Shown: positions 8,376 through 17,080 of the stretch, in pieces | Position numbering within the stretch: position 1 is the first letter of the stretch | How the letters are laid out: every line of letters begins with the position of its first letter | Assembly: GCF_016820575.1 (NCBI RefSeq) | Contig: NZ_JAEMQH010000003.1 | Location: 248,001 to 312,000, forward strand | Length of the DNA: 64,000 bases | Direction: 5' to 3' | Source: Marinobacter sediminum | Lineage (GTDB): Bacteria; Pseudomonadota; Gammaproteobacteria; Pseudomonadales; Oleiphilaceae | Notes under the pieces: generated by a model | Database searches by the model: none | The model's input: only the letters and a program-made list of their open reading frames with translations | What the model was told of the DNA's origin: nothing | Position numbers and translations under genes: made by a program

Positions 8376-9138
8376 AGGACACCCACTGGCCCGGGGCGCG
8401 CTCCATAACTCCCATTGGCACACCGTAAATGGATTCCAGGGTGCCGCTGTTCATGATCTCCTGCGGGGTGCCATCGGCAATCAGTCGGCCGCCGCGAAGT
8501 GCGACCAGGCGATCACAGAACCGGGCTGCCAGGTCGACATCGTGCAGAACCACGACCACGGTCAGATCCCGTTCCTCGGCCAGGCGATGCACAAGGCGCA
8601 GGGTCTCCACCTGATGTTTTACATCCAAAGCCGAAATCGGCTCATCCAGTAATAGGCACTGGGTTTGTTGGGCCAGCAGCATGGCAATCCAGGCCCGTTG
8701 GCGTTCGCCACCGGATAGGGTGTCCACCGAGCGATGACGGAACGGGGTCAAACCGGTGTCGGCAATGGCCTGGTCAATGCACGCGTAGTCGTCGGGTGTG
8801 TAGCGGCCCAGAGGCCCGCGCCAGGGATAGCGACCCAGCGCCACCAGCTCGCTGACGGTCAGGCCGTCGGTGCCGGGCGGATGCTGGGGCAGGTAACCCA
8901 CGGTACGGGCGAATTCACGGGCATCGGTGCGGTGGTTGCGGTTGCCCACAAGGCGAACGTCGCCCTTGGCTGGCGAAAGTTGCCGGGCCAGCACCTTGAG
9001 CAGGGTGGATTTGCCGGAGCCATTGTGGCCGAGCAGGGCGGTTACTTCGCCCTCCCGGAAGTCGAGGTTGATGTCATTAACGATGGTGGTGTCGCCGATG
9101 CGAACACCGAGGCTGGATACTTCGAAAAACGCAGACAT
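8365..9138 (-). CDS. fhuC: Iron-siderophore ABC transporter ATPase FhuC
   Basis: A 257-residue ABC ATPase of the iron-chelate class. Walker A is GHNGSGKST, the signature is LSGGERQRAW, Walker B is CLLLDEPISALD and the H-loop is VVLHDVDLAARF. It is the first gene of the fhuCDBF operon; start codon ATG at 9136-9138 has a GGGAG ribosome site, and a Fur-box-like sequence lies about 40-60 bp upstream. The family energises uptake of Fe3+-hydroxamates together with FhuB and FhuD. All genes of the operon overlap, indicating coupled translation. Confidence 0.9.
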   Translation of the reverse strand: MSAFFEVSSLGVRIGDTTIVNDINLDFREGEVTALLGHNGSGKSTLLKVLARQLSPAKGDVRLVGNRNHRTDAREFARTVGYLPQHPPGTDGLTVSELVALGRYPWRGPLGRYTPDDYACIDQAIADTGLTPFRHRSVDTLSGGERQRAWIAMLLAQQTQCLLLDEPISALDVKHQVETLRLVHRLAEERDLTVVVVLHDVDLAARFCDRLVALRGGRLIADGTPQEIMNSGTLESIYGVPMGVMERAPGQWVSYVH

Positions 9139-9177
9139 GCGAACTCCCGGCAATCAGAAGCTCTGCAGCATAATCTA

Positions 9178-9196
9178 AACGCGAATCACTATCAAT
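9178..9196. promoter_or_regulatory. Fur-box-like operator upstream of fhuCDBF
   Basis: The sequence contains GAATCACTATC, one mismatch from the Fur-box half GAATCATTATC. It lies 40-58 bp before the fhuC start, in the 117-bp gap between fhuC and the ABC exporter gene. Iron repression by Fur is inferred. Confidence 0.65.
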
Positions 9197-9255
9197 AAGG
9201 TTATTGACTGCGCCTGGCTGATCCGGGCCAAGCGCAGTCTCAGGCCGGGGCTCTC

Positions 9256-11073
9256 TCAGGCAGGCACGGTCGGGGCCGCTTGCCCGGTCTGCACTTGCCA
9301 CTGAGCGTGGTAGGCGCCCCGCTGTTCAAGCAGTTCATCATGGGTGCCGGCTTCCACCACCTTGCCCGCTTCAACCACGGCGATGGTGTCAGCATCGACA
9401 ATAGTCGACAGGCGATGGGCAATCATGATCACTGTCCGGTTGTGGCCAATGCGCTTGAGGGAGCGCTGAATGGCCGCTTCGGTCTCGTTGTCCACCGCAC
9501 TGGTGGCTTCATCCAGCACCAGAATTGGCGGGTCCTTCAGTAGGGCACGGGCCAGGGACAGTCGCTGGCGCTGGCCGCCGGACAACCGTATGCCACGCTC
9601 ACCAACCGCCGTGTCCAGGCCATCGGGCAGGGCTTCAATGAAGGACCAGGCCTCCGCCGTTTTTGCGGCGTCGATGATATCGGCCTCGGTGGCGTCGGGT
9701 TTACCGTAGGCCAGGTTATCCCGAATGCTGCCCTCGAACAGATAGACGTCCTGGCTCACCAGGCCAATAGCGCTGCGCAGGGATTTCAGGCTGACACTCT
9801 GGATCGGCTGATCGTCGATCAGGATGCGACCGTGGCTGGGGTCGTAAAACCGCAGCAGCAGTTTGATCAGGGTGGATTTGCCAGACCCAGTAGCGCCGAC
9901 CAGGGCGAGGGTGTTGCCAGCAGGCACGGTCAGATCGATGTCCCTTATACCCGCGCCACTAGAAGGATAGTGAAAGCTTACTTGCTCGAAGTGAACATGG
10001 CCTTTAACCGGTTCGGCCAAAGGCTGGCCAGCCTGGTCGTGCACGTTTACCGGTTCGGCCAGCAGGTCCAGAATGCGACGGGTACTGGCCATGGCCCGCT
10101 CGAACAGATCGATGACTTCGGCAAGGCCGGTTAGCGGCCAGAGCAGGCGCTGGGTCAGGAACACCAGCACGCCGTAGGCGCCGACATTGAGCGAGCCCTC
10201 CAGCGCCATCATGCCGCCCACGGTAAAGGTGGCGAGGAACCCGGCCAGAATCGCCATGCGGATCACCGGAATGAAAGCCGAGCTGATGCGAATGGCCCGG
10301 CGATTGGCTTCCACATAGGCTTCGCTGCTGGCCTTCAGGCGTTCGGCTTCACGCTGCTCTGCGGTGAAGCTCTTTATCGTGGCGATGCCGCCGAGATTGT
10401 TGGCCAGCCGGCTGGAAAGATCGCCAACTTTTTCCCGCACGTCGGCGTACAGCGGTCCGGCCTTGCGCTGGAAGTAGAAGGCGCCCCAGATGATTAGCGG
10501 GATGGGGGTGAAAGCCAGCAGGGCAATCAATGGGGAGAGAACGAAGAACACCGCACCGACCGCCACCACGGTCACCAGCACCTGGATCATGGCATTGGCA
10601 CCGCCGTCCAGGAAGCGTTCCAGCTGGTTGACGTCGTCGTTCATCGTAGCCACCAGCTGGCCGGAGCTGCGAGCCTCAAAGAAGCTCATGTCCAGGCGCT
10701 GGGCATGCTCGTAAGCGTCCTGCCTGAGGTCGGATTGGAGGCGCTGGGCCAGATTGCGCCACAGGATCTGGTACAGGTACTCGAACAGGGATTCACCGGC
10801 CCAGATGAAGAAGGTCAGCACCGCCAGGATAGTAATCTGCTCCTGAGCGGTTTCGAAGCCGAGGCCCGCGACAAAGCTCTCTTCCTGGTTGACCACCACA
10901 TCGATGGCGACGCCGATCAGGATCTCGGGAGCAATGTCGAACAGCTTGTTGATCATGGAGCAGATGCTGGCCGTGATGATTTGGCGCCGGTAGCCCCGGG
11001 CGTATCTCAGCAGGCGGGCAAGGGCAGAAAAACTGCTGGTCGAGGGGCCAGAGGCGCTGGAACGGCCGGACAT
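9256..11073 (-). CDS. Exporter-fold ABC transporter, fused permease/ATPase (iron-regulated)
   Basis: A 605-residue half-transporter of the MsbA/YbtPQ class. An N-terminal six-helix membrane domain (about residues 30-320) is followed by an ATPase domain with Walker A GATGSGKST near residue 390, signature LSGGQRQRLSLARALL near 500, and Walker B LVLDEATSAVD. It would work as a homodimer. A near-consensus Fur box lies 58-76 bp before its ATG, so it is very likely induced by iron starvation together with fhuCDBF next door. Exporter-fold transporters near siderophore genes either export siderophores or, like YbtPQ and IrtAB, bring the ferri-siderophore into the cytoplasm; sequence alone does not decide. 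A lipid or drug exporter is also possible. Confidence 0.85.
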   Translation of the reverse strand: MSGRSSASGPSTSSFSALARLLRYARGYRRQIITASICSMINKLFDIAPEILIGVAIDVVVNQEESFVAGLGFETAQEQITILAVLTFFIWAGESLFEYLYQILWRNLAQRLQSDLRQDAYEHAQRLDMSFFEARSSGQLVATMNDDVNQLERFLDGGANAMIQVLVTVVAVGAVFFVLSPLIALLAFTPIPLIIWGAFYFQRKAGPLYADVREKVGDLSSRLANNLGGIATIKSFTAEQREAERLKASSEAYVEANRRAIRISSAFIPVIRMAILAGFLATFTVGGMMALEGSLNVGAYGVLVFLTQRLLWPLTGLAEVIDLFERAMASTRRILDLLAEPVNVHDQAGQPLAEPVKGHVHFEQVSFHYPSSGAGIRDIDLTVPAGNTLALVGATGSGKSTLIKLLLRFYDPSHGRILIDDQPIQSVSLKSLRSAIGLVSQDVYLFEGSIRDNLAYGKPDATEADIIDAAKTAEAWSFIEALPDGLDTAVGERGIRLSGGQRQRLSLARALLKDPPILVLDEATSAVDNETEAAIQRSLKRIGHNRTVIMIAHRLSTIVDADTIAVVEAGKVVEAGTHDELLEQRGAYHAQWQVQTGQAAPTVPA

Positions 11074-11130
11074 GTCTTCACTCCATGGGCAATTGGAAAA
11101 CGGGAAGGGTAGCGGGTAACTCCTAAAAAT

Positions 11131-11149
11131 TAAAGAGAATCATTATCAA
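11131..11149. promoter_or_regulatory. Fur box upstream of the ABC exporter
   Basis: GAGAATCATTATC matches the conserved core of the Fur box at 12 of 13 positions (consensus GATAATCATTATC). It is the best of the three Fur-like sites here and sits between the exporter gene and the end of the YaiI-like gene. Confidence 0.75.
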
Positions 11150-11179
11150 CAAATGCTTATGCTCTCGATCAGAGCATCG

Positions 11180-11632
11180 TTAACCCTGGCGATTCCGCTG
11201 CAGCCAGCGGTCCAGTTTGTCAGCAAATTCTTTGCGATCGGTCTGGCTGAAGGGAGCCGGGCCACCGGTAACCTGGCCGGCGTTGCGCATTTCTTCCATG
11301 AAGTTGCGCATGGCGAGGCGCTGGCGAATATTCTCTTTGGTAAAGGCCTGGCCTCTCGGGTTGAACACGTCTGCGCCTTTTTCGATGGCCTCTGCCGCCA
11401 GCGGGATATCCTGAGTGATCACCAGGTCGCCCTGGGTCATCTGGTCCATGATTTCGTTGTCGGCCACGTCGAAGCCGTGGGCTACCTGCTTGCGTTGGAT
11501 GTAGGGGCTCGGTGGCAGGTTGATGGCGTGGTTGGCAATGAAGGTGGTCTGGATCTGCCAGCGGGTGGCGGCCCGGCAGAGGATTTCCCGAATGGGGACA
11601 GGGCAGGCGTCGGCGTCGACCCAGATTGGCAT
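11180..11632 (-). CDS. YaiI/YqxD family protein (UPF0178, DUF188)
   Basis: A 150-residue cytoplasmic protein with the family hallmarks MPIWVDADACPVP at the N-terminus, NDQ-type aspartates in DNEIMDQMTQGDLVITQDIPLA, and the C-terminal FSQTDRKEFADKLDRWL. The fold is related to PIN/NYN nuclease domains, with acidic residues that could bind metal, but I know of no demonstrated function for the family. Length matches the usual size of about 150 aa. It ends close to the Fur box of the downstream exporter, which is a separate transcription unit. Confidence 0.9.
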   Translation of the reverse strand: MPIWVDADACPVPIREILCRAATRWQIQTTFIANHAINLPPSPYIQRKQVAHGFDVADNEIMDQMTQGDLVITQDIPLAAEAIEKGADVFNPRGQAFTKENIRQRLAMRNFMEEMRNAGQVTGGPAPFSQTDRKEFADKLDRWLQRNRQG

Positions 11633-11743
11633 GGTTTGGTCCTTCGTTGGTTTGGTGTCTTTTGGGGAGTTTAACGGGTGTTGGTGTGGGCTTGGTAGTC
11701 GACAGGAGCGTATTGTTTGCTGTGGGCGTTAACTTCGGCGGCT

Positions 11744-11851
11744 GAGGTATTGCGAGAGGTTTTCCAAAAACCGCTACGAGCACATCCATGTGCGCTTGTC
11801 TCCGGCCATCCATGGCCTACGACATTTTTGGAAAACCTCTCGCAATACCTC
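11744..11851. repeat. Nested inverted-repeat element (27-bp perfect arms)
   Basis: Two perfect 27-bp arms, 11744-11770 and 11825-11851, are inverted copies separated by 54 bp. The loop holds two more perfect palindromic hairpins: CACAT-CC-ATGTG at 11781-11792 and GGCCAT-CC-ATGGCC at 11804-11817. The whole would fold as a long stem crowned by two small hairpins. There is no ORF of its own. Such structured intergenic elements are usually non-autonomous repeats (REP/MITE-like) present in many copies; I cannot test copy number here. Confidence 0.7.
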
Positions 11852-11919
11852 GATCTGACGTCGCAGTTAGCTCCCCACTGAATAAAATTTGTACTACGGC
11901 TAAATTGTGGAGCGATGTC

Positions 11920-12498
11920 ATGGCTTTAAGAATTTTTTTTTCAGCGTTATTCGCTTTGGTGATTTCGCTACCAGTGCTGGCGGCCGATGCCAATGGGCAT
12001 GCCGCGGCGTGGGCAGCGCTTCGGGAAGGGCGGGCGGTCTTGATGATGCGCCATGCCCTTGCACCGGGGATGGGCGACCCAGCTCGCTTCGAACTGGGTG
12101 ACTGTAGCACTCAGCGCAACCTGAATGAAGAAGGGCGGGCGCAAGCACGTTCCTGGAAACCCTTTCTCGCCGAACATGGCATAGATGAGGCCCGGGTGTA
12201 TTCCAGCCAGTGGTGTCGCTGCATGGACACGGCGACGGAGATGAATGTTGGAGACGTGACTGATTGGCCGCCTTTGAACTCGTTTTTCCAGAATCGCAGT
12301 GAAGGTCTACGGCAAACCCGGGAGCTTATCGCGGGCGTGAACAAAATGGGCGAGGGCGCGCCGATTATTCTGGTGTCCCACCAGGTGAATACCACGGCAT
12401 TGACTGGAGTTTATCCGGCCTCGAATGAGGGCGTGATCATTGCGCTGCCGTTGTCGGATGCACCGGAGATTCTGGCCCGGGTGTCGCCGGGGCCGTAA
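11920..12498 (+). CDS. Exported histidine phosphatase family protein
   Basis: A 192-residue protein with a signal peptide (FFSALFALVISLPVLA) and a histidine-phosphatase core. The phospho-acceptor is in the VLMMRHALAPG segment (R44, H45), RNLNEEGRAQARSW resembles the SixA/phosphoglycerate-mutase second motif, and the second catalytic His is in ILVSHQVNTTALTG. Location is probably periplasmic. The open frame extends upstream through the nested repeat, but the ATG at 11920 starts the signal peptide and has GGAG upstream. The substrate is unknown; neighbours do not help. Confidence 0.8.
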   Translation: MALRIFFSALFALVISLPVLAADANGHAAAWAALREGRAVLMMRHALAPGMGDPARFELGDCSTQRNLNEEGRAQARSWKPFLAEHGIDEARVYSSQWCRCMDTATEMNVGDVTDWPPLNSFFQNRSEGLRQTRELIAGVNKMGEGAPIILVSHQVNTTALTGVYPASNEGVIIALPLSDAPEILARVSPGP

Positions 12499-12829
12499 TT
12501 CGTGAACGTACCTGATTGGGGTAGCCGCTACCACCCTGGCTCTGGGGGTACTTATTGGCTGCTTCGGCAGGGACAGCAGTCCGCGCGTTGGGACGATTAG
12601 GCTGACCGTTGTTTCGGGCGCGCGGCGTTGATCATTCCTTCTGAGTCGACTAATTTTTAATCAGTAGTCCTGGTTTCGCACAGCGTAATTATCCTAGGCG
12701 CGTGCGATTTGGCTTGGCGCTGTAACGACTGACCGATTAATTAATCGTAAATTCGATGGAGGTGGACTCGGCCTATAATGGGCTTGGCATGTTGTCCGTG
12801 CACTTACATGGGCATGCCCGGGGGGACGT
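12499..12829. other. Intergenic region (331 bp) with palindromes and a possible promoter
   Basis: No gene is seen. It holds a small hairpin (GGTAG-CCG-CTACC, 12520-12532), a near-perfect hairpin at 12649-12665 (ACTAATT-TTT-AATCAGT), a perfect 14-bp palindrome CGATTAATTAATCG at 12734-12747, and a TATAAT hexamer at 12774-12779 that could be the -10 element for the GGDEF-EAL gene. No convincing -35 element was found. Confidence 0.5.
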
Positions 12830-15103
12830 TTGACGACACGCAAGCGAAATATCTGGACGCTATTCTGGCTGGTGTATGCCGGGGGCCTAGTATTGCTTGC
12901 AGCCCTGGTGTCGTCATCCTGGAATGACACCGTTGATCGGTATGAGCGTCATCACCAGTCCCGCGCCGAGTTCTTCGCCCAATCCGTCTACAGCATTCTC
13001 AGTACTCAGGAATTGGTGCTGGACGTTGTTGGCCGCGAGCTGCTGCGCCGCGGGGAGTTCCCCGACCCCCCACAGGCCCTGCCACTGCTCGACAGCATTC
13101 TGGCCTCCAACCCCTCTATTGGGGGCATCGGGCTGGTGCGACCCGACGGACAATTCTTCGCGTTGAGCTCCAACGTCAGTTTAGAGCAGTTACCCAACCT
13201 TAAGGGCTCGGAAATAACGGCCCCCAGTTTTAACCTGGCACTGAAGGAAGACAAGCTGATCCTGGGGCGAACCTACTATTTCGAGCCTCTCGGGAAGTGG
13301 ATTATTCCGGTTCGCAAAGCCTTGAGGGACGACAGTGGTAAGGTTTTACTGGTGATGACCGCCGGTCTCGAAATTGAGAGCGACCGGGGGATCTTTCGAA
13401 AGGATCACCACAGTCGTGTCGCCGACAGTTTGATGTTGTTCCGCGAACGCGACGGTTACCTCCAGTACCTCGACCGCGAAGGTGTCGGCCCGGAGGACTA
13501 TGCGATGGTTCGTCGCACAGACGAGCAGGTACGCGAGGAAGCGGCGCGGCTGGAAGAGCAAACCGGTCGAACCATCGAGTCCATCAAAGCTGATGATGAC
13601 GCCGTAGTCTTTTATTCGGAACGGGACAGTGGCAACTACATGGGGGCCGCAGTTTACGATTCCCGGTTCGAGCTGTGGATTATTTCCGAATCGGATATGG
13701 CGGGCATTCTCCGGGACTTCTTTGCAGAGCTGGCAATCTACCTGGGGCTGTTTTTTGTTGTCTCGGCGCTGCTCTATTTGCTTTTCAGCCGCATCGATAA
13801 AATCGAGAGGAAGCGCCTGGAGGAACTGTTTCATAAGTCCCGGCACGATGACCTGACAGGTCTGCTCAACCGGGCCGGATTGATCGACCAGATTCACACT
13901 CGTATTAACAGTCATCAACCGTTCAGTATGGCGCTGGTGGATATTGATAATTTCCGCGGCATCAACGACCGTTTTGGACAGGACTATGGTGACCGGGTGT
14001 TGGCGGAATGGTCGCGCTGCTTAAGGAAGAACGCCGGCGAGGAGGCCGTTGTGGCGAGCCTGGGTGGCGATGAATTTGCCGTTGTTAGTCCTCTGTGCGA
14101 GCCGGAGCAGGTGTCCAATTATTGCTGGCGACTACTGACTGATACCAGCTACTGCATTCAAAACGGTTCGCTTGAACTTCAGCTGGGCGCCAGCATTGGC
14201 GCTGCCATTTTTCCCGAGAATGGACACTCGTTCAGCAGCATTGTGCGCAGCGCCCACCTCGCCCTGCATAAGGCCAAACGCAATCGAAACGATGTGTGTC
14301 TGTTCCGCAATGATATCGAAACCGGCTATCTGCGCCGGGTGCACATCGAACAGCGACTCCGGGGGGCGCTGGAACCAAACCTGATTACCATGGCCTACCA
14401 AACCCAGGTGGATGCCAACGGACAGGTGATCGGTATGGAAGCTCTGGCCCGTTGGTACGACAAGGAACTGGGTTACGTGCCACCCAACGAATTTGTGTCG
14501 GTGGCCGAGGCCTCCGGCCTCATGGTCCAGCTGGGTGATTATGTGCTCGACCACAGCCTGGCTGATTTCAGTTTGCTCCCTCGTTCCGAAGAAGCGCCGC
14601 TTGAGCTTTCGGTCAACATCTCGGTGCTGCAGATCATGCAGCCAGGCTTTGCTGAATCGGTCCTCGACAAGCTGAATTACCATCAGGTGGCACCCAGCCA
14701 GTTGACCCTGGAAATTACCGAAACCCTGTTCATGTCTGGGCACACCAAAATCCTGCCGGTGCTGGACCAGCTCCGTACTGCCGGCATTCGGCTGTCGATG
14801 GACGACTTTGGTACCGGCTATTCGTCCCTGAGCTTGTTGCGTACCTTGCCCATCGACGAGCTGAAGATCGATAAATCCTTTATCGATCATGTCAGCGCGG
14901 ATCAGAAGTCCCGGAATATGGTGGAGAGCATTGTCGCCATTGCAAGCAATCATGGTATGGAGCTGGTGGCTGAAGGCGTGGAGCATAAATCCCAGGCCGA
15001 TGCGCTGATAGCCATGGGCTGCCGGCGTTTCCAGGGCTTCTACTTCAGCCGGCCCGTGCCAATTGAGCGGGTTCGGGAGCAGGTTGCGGCCTCCGTAAGC
15101 TGA
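12830..15103 (+). CDS. Membrane c-di-GMP protein: Cache sensor, GGDEF and EAL domains
   Basis: A 757-residue inner-membrane protein. TM1 is about residues 10-28, a periplasmic Cache-type sensor spans about 30-290, and TM2 is about 297-318. The diguanylate cyclase domain has an intact GGDEF at 412-416, without an RxxD inhibition site before it (the preceding residues are AVVASL). The phosphodiesterase domain has an intact EAL at 537-539, with DDFGTGYSSL and EGVEHKSQAD further on. Both activities are therefore possible; in tandem proteins the PDE often dominates. The start is a TTG at 12830 with GGGGGACG upstream; nearby ATGs are out of frame. It is transcribed alone, so its ligand is unknown. 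Confidence 0.88.
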   Translation: MTTRKRNIWTLFWLVYAGGLVLLAALVSSSWNDTVDRYERHHQSRAEFFAQSVYSILSTQELVLDVVGRELLRRGEFPDPPQALPLLDSILASNPSIGGIGLVRPDGQFFALSSNVSLEQLPNLKGSEITAPSFNLALKEDKLILGRTYYFEPLGKWIIPVRKALRDDSGKVLLVMTAGLEIESDRGIFRKDHHSRVADSLMLFRERDGYLQYLDREGVGPEDYAMVRRTDEQVREEAARLEEQTGRTIESIKADDDAVVFYSERDSGNYMGAAVYDSRFELWIISESDMAGILRDFFAELAIYLGLFFVVSALLYLLFSRIDKIERKRLEELFHKSRHDDLTGLLNRAGLIDQIHTRINSHQPFSMALVDIDNFRGINDRFGQDYGDRVLAEWSRCLRKNAGEEAVVASLGGDEFAVVSPLCEPEQVSNYCWRLLTDTSYCIQNGSLELQLGASIGAAIFPENGHSFSSIVRSAHLALHKAKRNRNDVCLFRNDIETGYLRRVHIEQRLRGALEPNLITMAYQTQVDANGQVIGMEALARWYDKELGYVPPNEFVSVAEASGLMVQLGDYVLDHSLADFSLLPRSEEAPLELSVNISVLQIMQPGFAESVLDKLNYHQVAPSQLTLEITETLFMSGHTKILPVLDQLRTAGIRLSMDDFGTGYSSLSLLRTLPIDELKIDKSFIDHVSADQKSRNMVESIVAIASNHGMELVAEGVEHKSQADALIAMGCRRFQGFYFSRPVPIERVREQVAASVS

Positions 15104-15211
15104 AGTTTCGAAATTCCCCCTGCAATGAACCGCATAGAAAATACTTGTGCCGTTGGATGCCTTCGTTAAGCTCTATACCCAATCAACCTTTGGACAAGGA
15201 TTCGCCGAATA

Positions 15212-15706
15212 ATGAAAGTAAAAGCCCTGCTTGCTGCTGCGCTGATCACTCTGACACCCACTTGGGCCACAGCTCATGAATTCGTCACTGAGGCGGTGCA
15301 CATTGATCATCCGTGGAGCCGTCCGACGCCGCCGGGTACACCAATGGGGGTGGGATACCTGGTCATTAGGAACACCAGCGATGCCGATATCACATTGATC
15401 GGTGCGCACACTCCGCGTGCGGCAAGCGTCTCGATCCACGAATCGATGATGCATGATGGCATGATGAAAATGCAGCCGCTCAAAAATGGTCTGACCATTC
15501 CCGCTGGCGAAACCGTAGAGTTGAAGCCGCACGGTTATCATTTGATGCTGGAAAAACTGAATGGGCCACTTCAGGAGGGTGAGAGTGTTCCGCTGACCCT
15601 GGAGTTCGATGGAGCCGCCGCGCTGGATGTCCAGCTGATGGTAGAGCCCCTCGATGGTGGTTCGATGAAAGGCGAGATGGATCATTCCGGTCATCACACG
15701 GAGTGA
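15212..15706 (+). CDS. PCu(A)C-type periplasmic copper chaperone
   Basis: A 164-residue exported protein: a signal peptide ending TPTWATA, then the PCu(A)C (DUF461) domain with the hallmark HPWSRPTPPGTPMGVGYLV and Met/His copper ligands in HESMMHDGMMKM and KPHGYHLMLEKL. A C-terminal Met/His tail (GEMDHSGHH) adds further metal ligands. PCu(A)C proteins carry Cu(I) in the periplasm to cytochrome oxidase subunit II, often with Sco proteins. No Sco or oxidase gene lies beside it here; the following gene is an unrelated-looking DUF2784 membrane protein. Confidence 0.88.
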   Translation: MKVKALLAAALITLTPTWATAHEFVTEAVHIDHPWSRPTPPGTPMGVGYLVIRNTSDADITLIGAHTPRAASVSIHESMMHDGMMKMQPLKNGLTIPAGETVELKPHGYHLMLEKLNGPLQEGESVPLTLEFDGAAALDVQLMVEPLDGGSMKGEMDHSGHHTE

Positions 15707-15788
15707 GGGACTAGCGTGTAGAAGATTTTCGAGAAGGCTTTGTTGGTTCTAATGGCAAACCACTGGGAGCTGGGAAGGGTAAATCAAT

Positions 15789-16181
15789 ATGTTTCCAGGA
15801 GCAGTGTACGTTGTTCTCGCGGACTCGTTGCTGGTCTTGCATGTGGCCTTCGTCGCCTACGTGGTGCTTGGTCTACTGGCGATTTATCTGGGCCACTTCC
15901 TGAATTGGTCCTGGGTGCGTAATGTCTGGTTTCGGACCACCCACTTGATTGCCATTGGTATCGTTGTTGTCCAGTCCTGGCTCGGCGTCATTTGTCCGTT
16001 AACCACCTGGGAGATGGCGCTTCGCAGCCGGGCCGGGGATGCCAGTTATGAGGGTTCGTTCATCCAACACTGGCTTCACGCCATTTTGTATTTCAGTGCG
16101 CCAGAATGGGTGTTCATCCTCAGTTACAGTGTGTTCGGTGGTCTGGTCTTACTCAGCTGGTTCATTATCCGACCCCGCTAG
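15789..16181 (+). CDS. DUF2784 membrane protein
   Basis: A 130-residue inner-membrane protein with about four hydrophobic segments (residues 8-30, 47-66, 90-106 and 108-126). The stretch HVAFVAYVVLGLLAIYLG, followed by an ICPLTTWEMALR segment, is typical of DUF2784. The family has no proven function. It begins 83 bp after the copper chaperone on the same strand; co-transcription is possible. Its stop overlaps the end of the convergent mtfA-like gene. Confidence 0.8.
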   Translation: MFPGAVYVVLADSLLVLHVAFVAYVVLGLLAIYLGHFLNWSWVRNVWFRTTHLIAIGIVVVQSWLGVICPLTTWEMALRSRAGDASYEGSFIQHWLHAILYFSAPEWVFILSYSVFGGLVLLSWFIIRPR

Positions 16182-17050
16182 TCTGGTTCCGACCGAAACT
16201 CAATCATCGGGTCCATCCGGTAGAAATCGCAGAGCACGGCATACACTGCCGGCTGTGTGTTCTTGAGGTGTGTGGGCTGTTGGAAAAAGGCCTCGGTCAG
16301 CACCGCAAAAAACTCCGCGGGCTGGGTCGCGCCGTACGGGTCAAGCCAGCTCTGGTGGTGATGCCGGAGGGAGCGGCGCAGGTGCTCATAGGCTTCGGTC
16401 ATGGTGTAGAGCCATTGCTCTGCCTGCTGGCCACTGAGCGGTGGTGCTCCATCGGCAGTTCCGTCAAGGTAGTCGAGCTGATGCGCAAACTCGTGCAAAA
16501 CAACGTTGTGGGGCTCGTCCGGGTGCCGGGCATCGTCCTCGCATTCTGACCACGCCAGCACGACCTGGCCCCGGGAAGATGCTTCACCAGCCCGGATCTG
16601 TTCGTCTTCACTCACCACCATACCGTCGCTTTCCGTAGCCTGCACCCGGTACACGTCCGGGTAGACCAGAATGCTGCGCACCTCATCGTAGTCACTGAAT
16701 GAACGGGCGAGTATCAGCAGGCAGGCATGCCCGGCAATAGTGACCCGAACCTTGTCGTCCACCTCAAATCCGTCGCAGCCGTAAAATTCCTTTTCAGCCA
16801 GAAACAGCTGAACATGTTGTTCGAGGCGCTGTTGTTGCGCCGCCGCCAGACGCCGGTAAAGGGGTACGTTGGCCTGCAGCAGCGCGCGCCAGGGAGCGGG
16901 GAAGGGCTGCTCCAGCTCCCGCTGCCGGCGCCAGCCACGGTAGAGGAACAGGTAAAAAACGGACAGTGAAATGAACGTTACTGCAAACAGCGCAAATACA
17001 AACAGGGCTGACATTCCGTATGATTCCAGTCCGGGTGGGCGTTGCGCCAT
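16178..17050 (-). CDS. mtfA: MtfA-like zinc metallopeptidase (M90) with N-terminal membrane anchor
   Basis: A 290-residue protein. The zinc site HEFAHQLDYLDG (HExxH) and the downstream ATQPAEFFAVLTEAFFQQP with its third-ligand Glu are the MtfA/M90 signatures. In E. coli MtfA is a cytosolic aminopeptidase that binds the Mlc repressor and so affects the glucose PTS. Here the protein carries an added N-terminal transmembrane helix (ALFVFALFAVTFISLSVFYL). The start could be ATG 17050 or the internal ATG at 17014; the second starts directly before the helix. The 3' end overlaps the DUF2784 gene by 4 bp. Confidence 0.82.
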   Translation of the reverse strand: MAQRPPGLESYGMSALFVFALFAVTFISLSVFYLFLYRGWRRQRELEQPFPAPWRALLQANVPLYRRLAAAQQQRLEQHVQLFLAEKEFYGCDGFEVDDKVRVTIAGHACLLILARSFSDYDEVRSILVYPDVYRVQATESDGMVVSEDEQIRAGEASSRGQVVLAWSECEDDARHPDEPHNVVLHEFAHQLDYLDGTADGAPPLSGQQAEQWLYTMTEAYEHLRRSLRHHHQSWLDPYGATQPAEFFAVLTEAFFQQPTHLKNTQPAVYAVLCDFYRMDPMIEFRSEPD

Positions 17051-17080
17051 CTTACCTTATACAAACCTCAGGAGGTTGCT

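Noticed and set aside
11788..11919. Upstream extension of the histidine phosphatase frame
   Set aside because: The extension reads through the nested inverted repeat; the signal peptide and ribosome site place the start at 11920.
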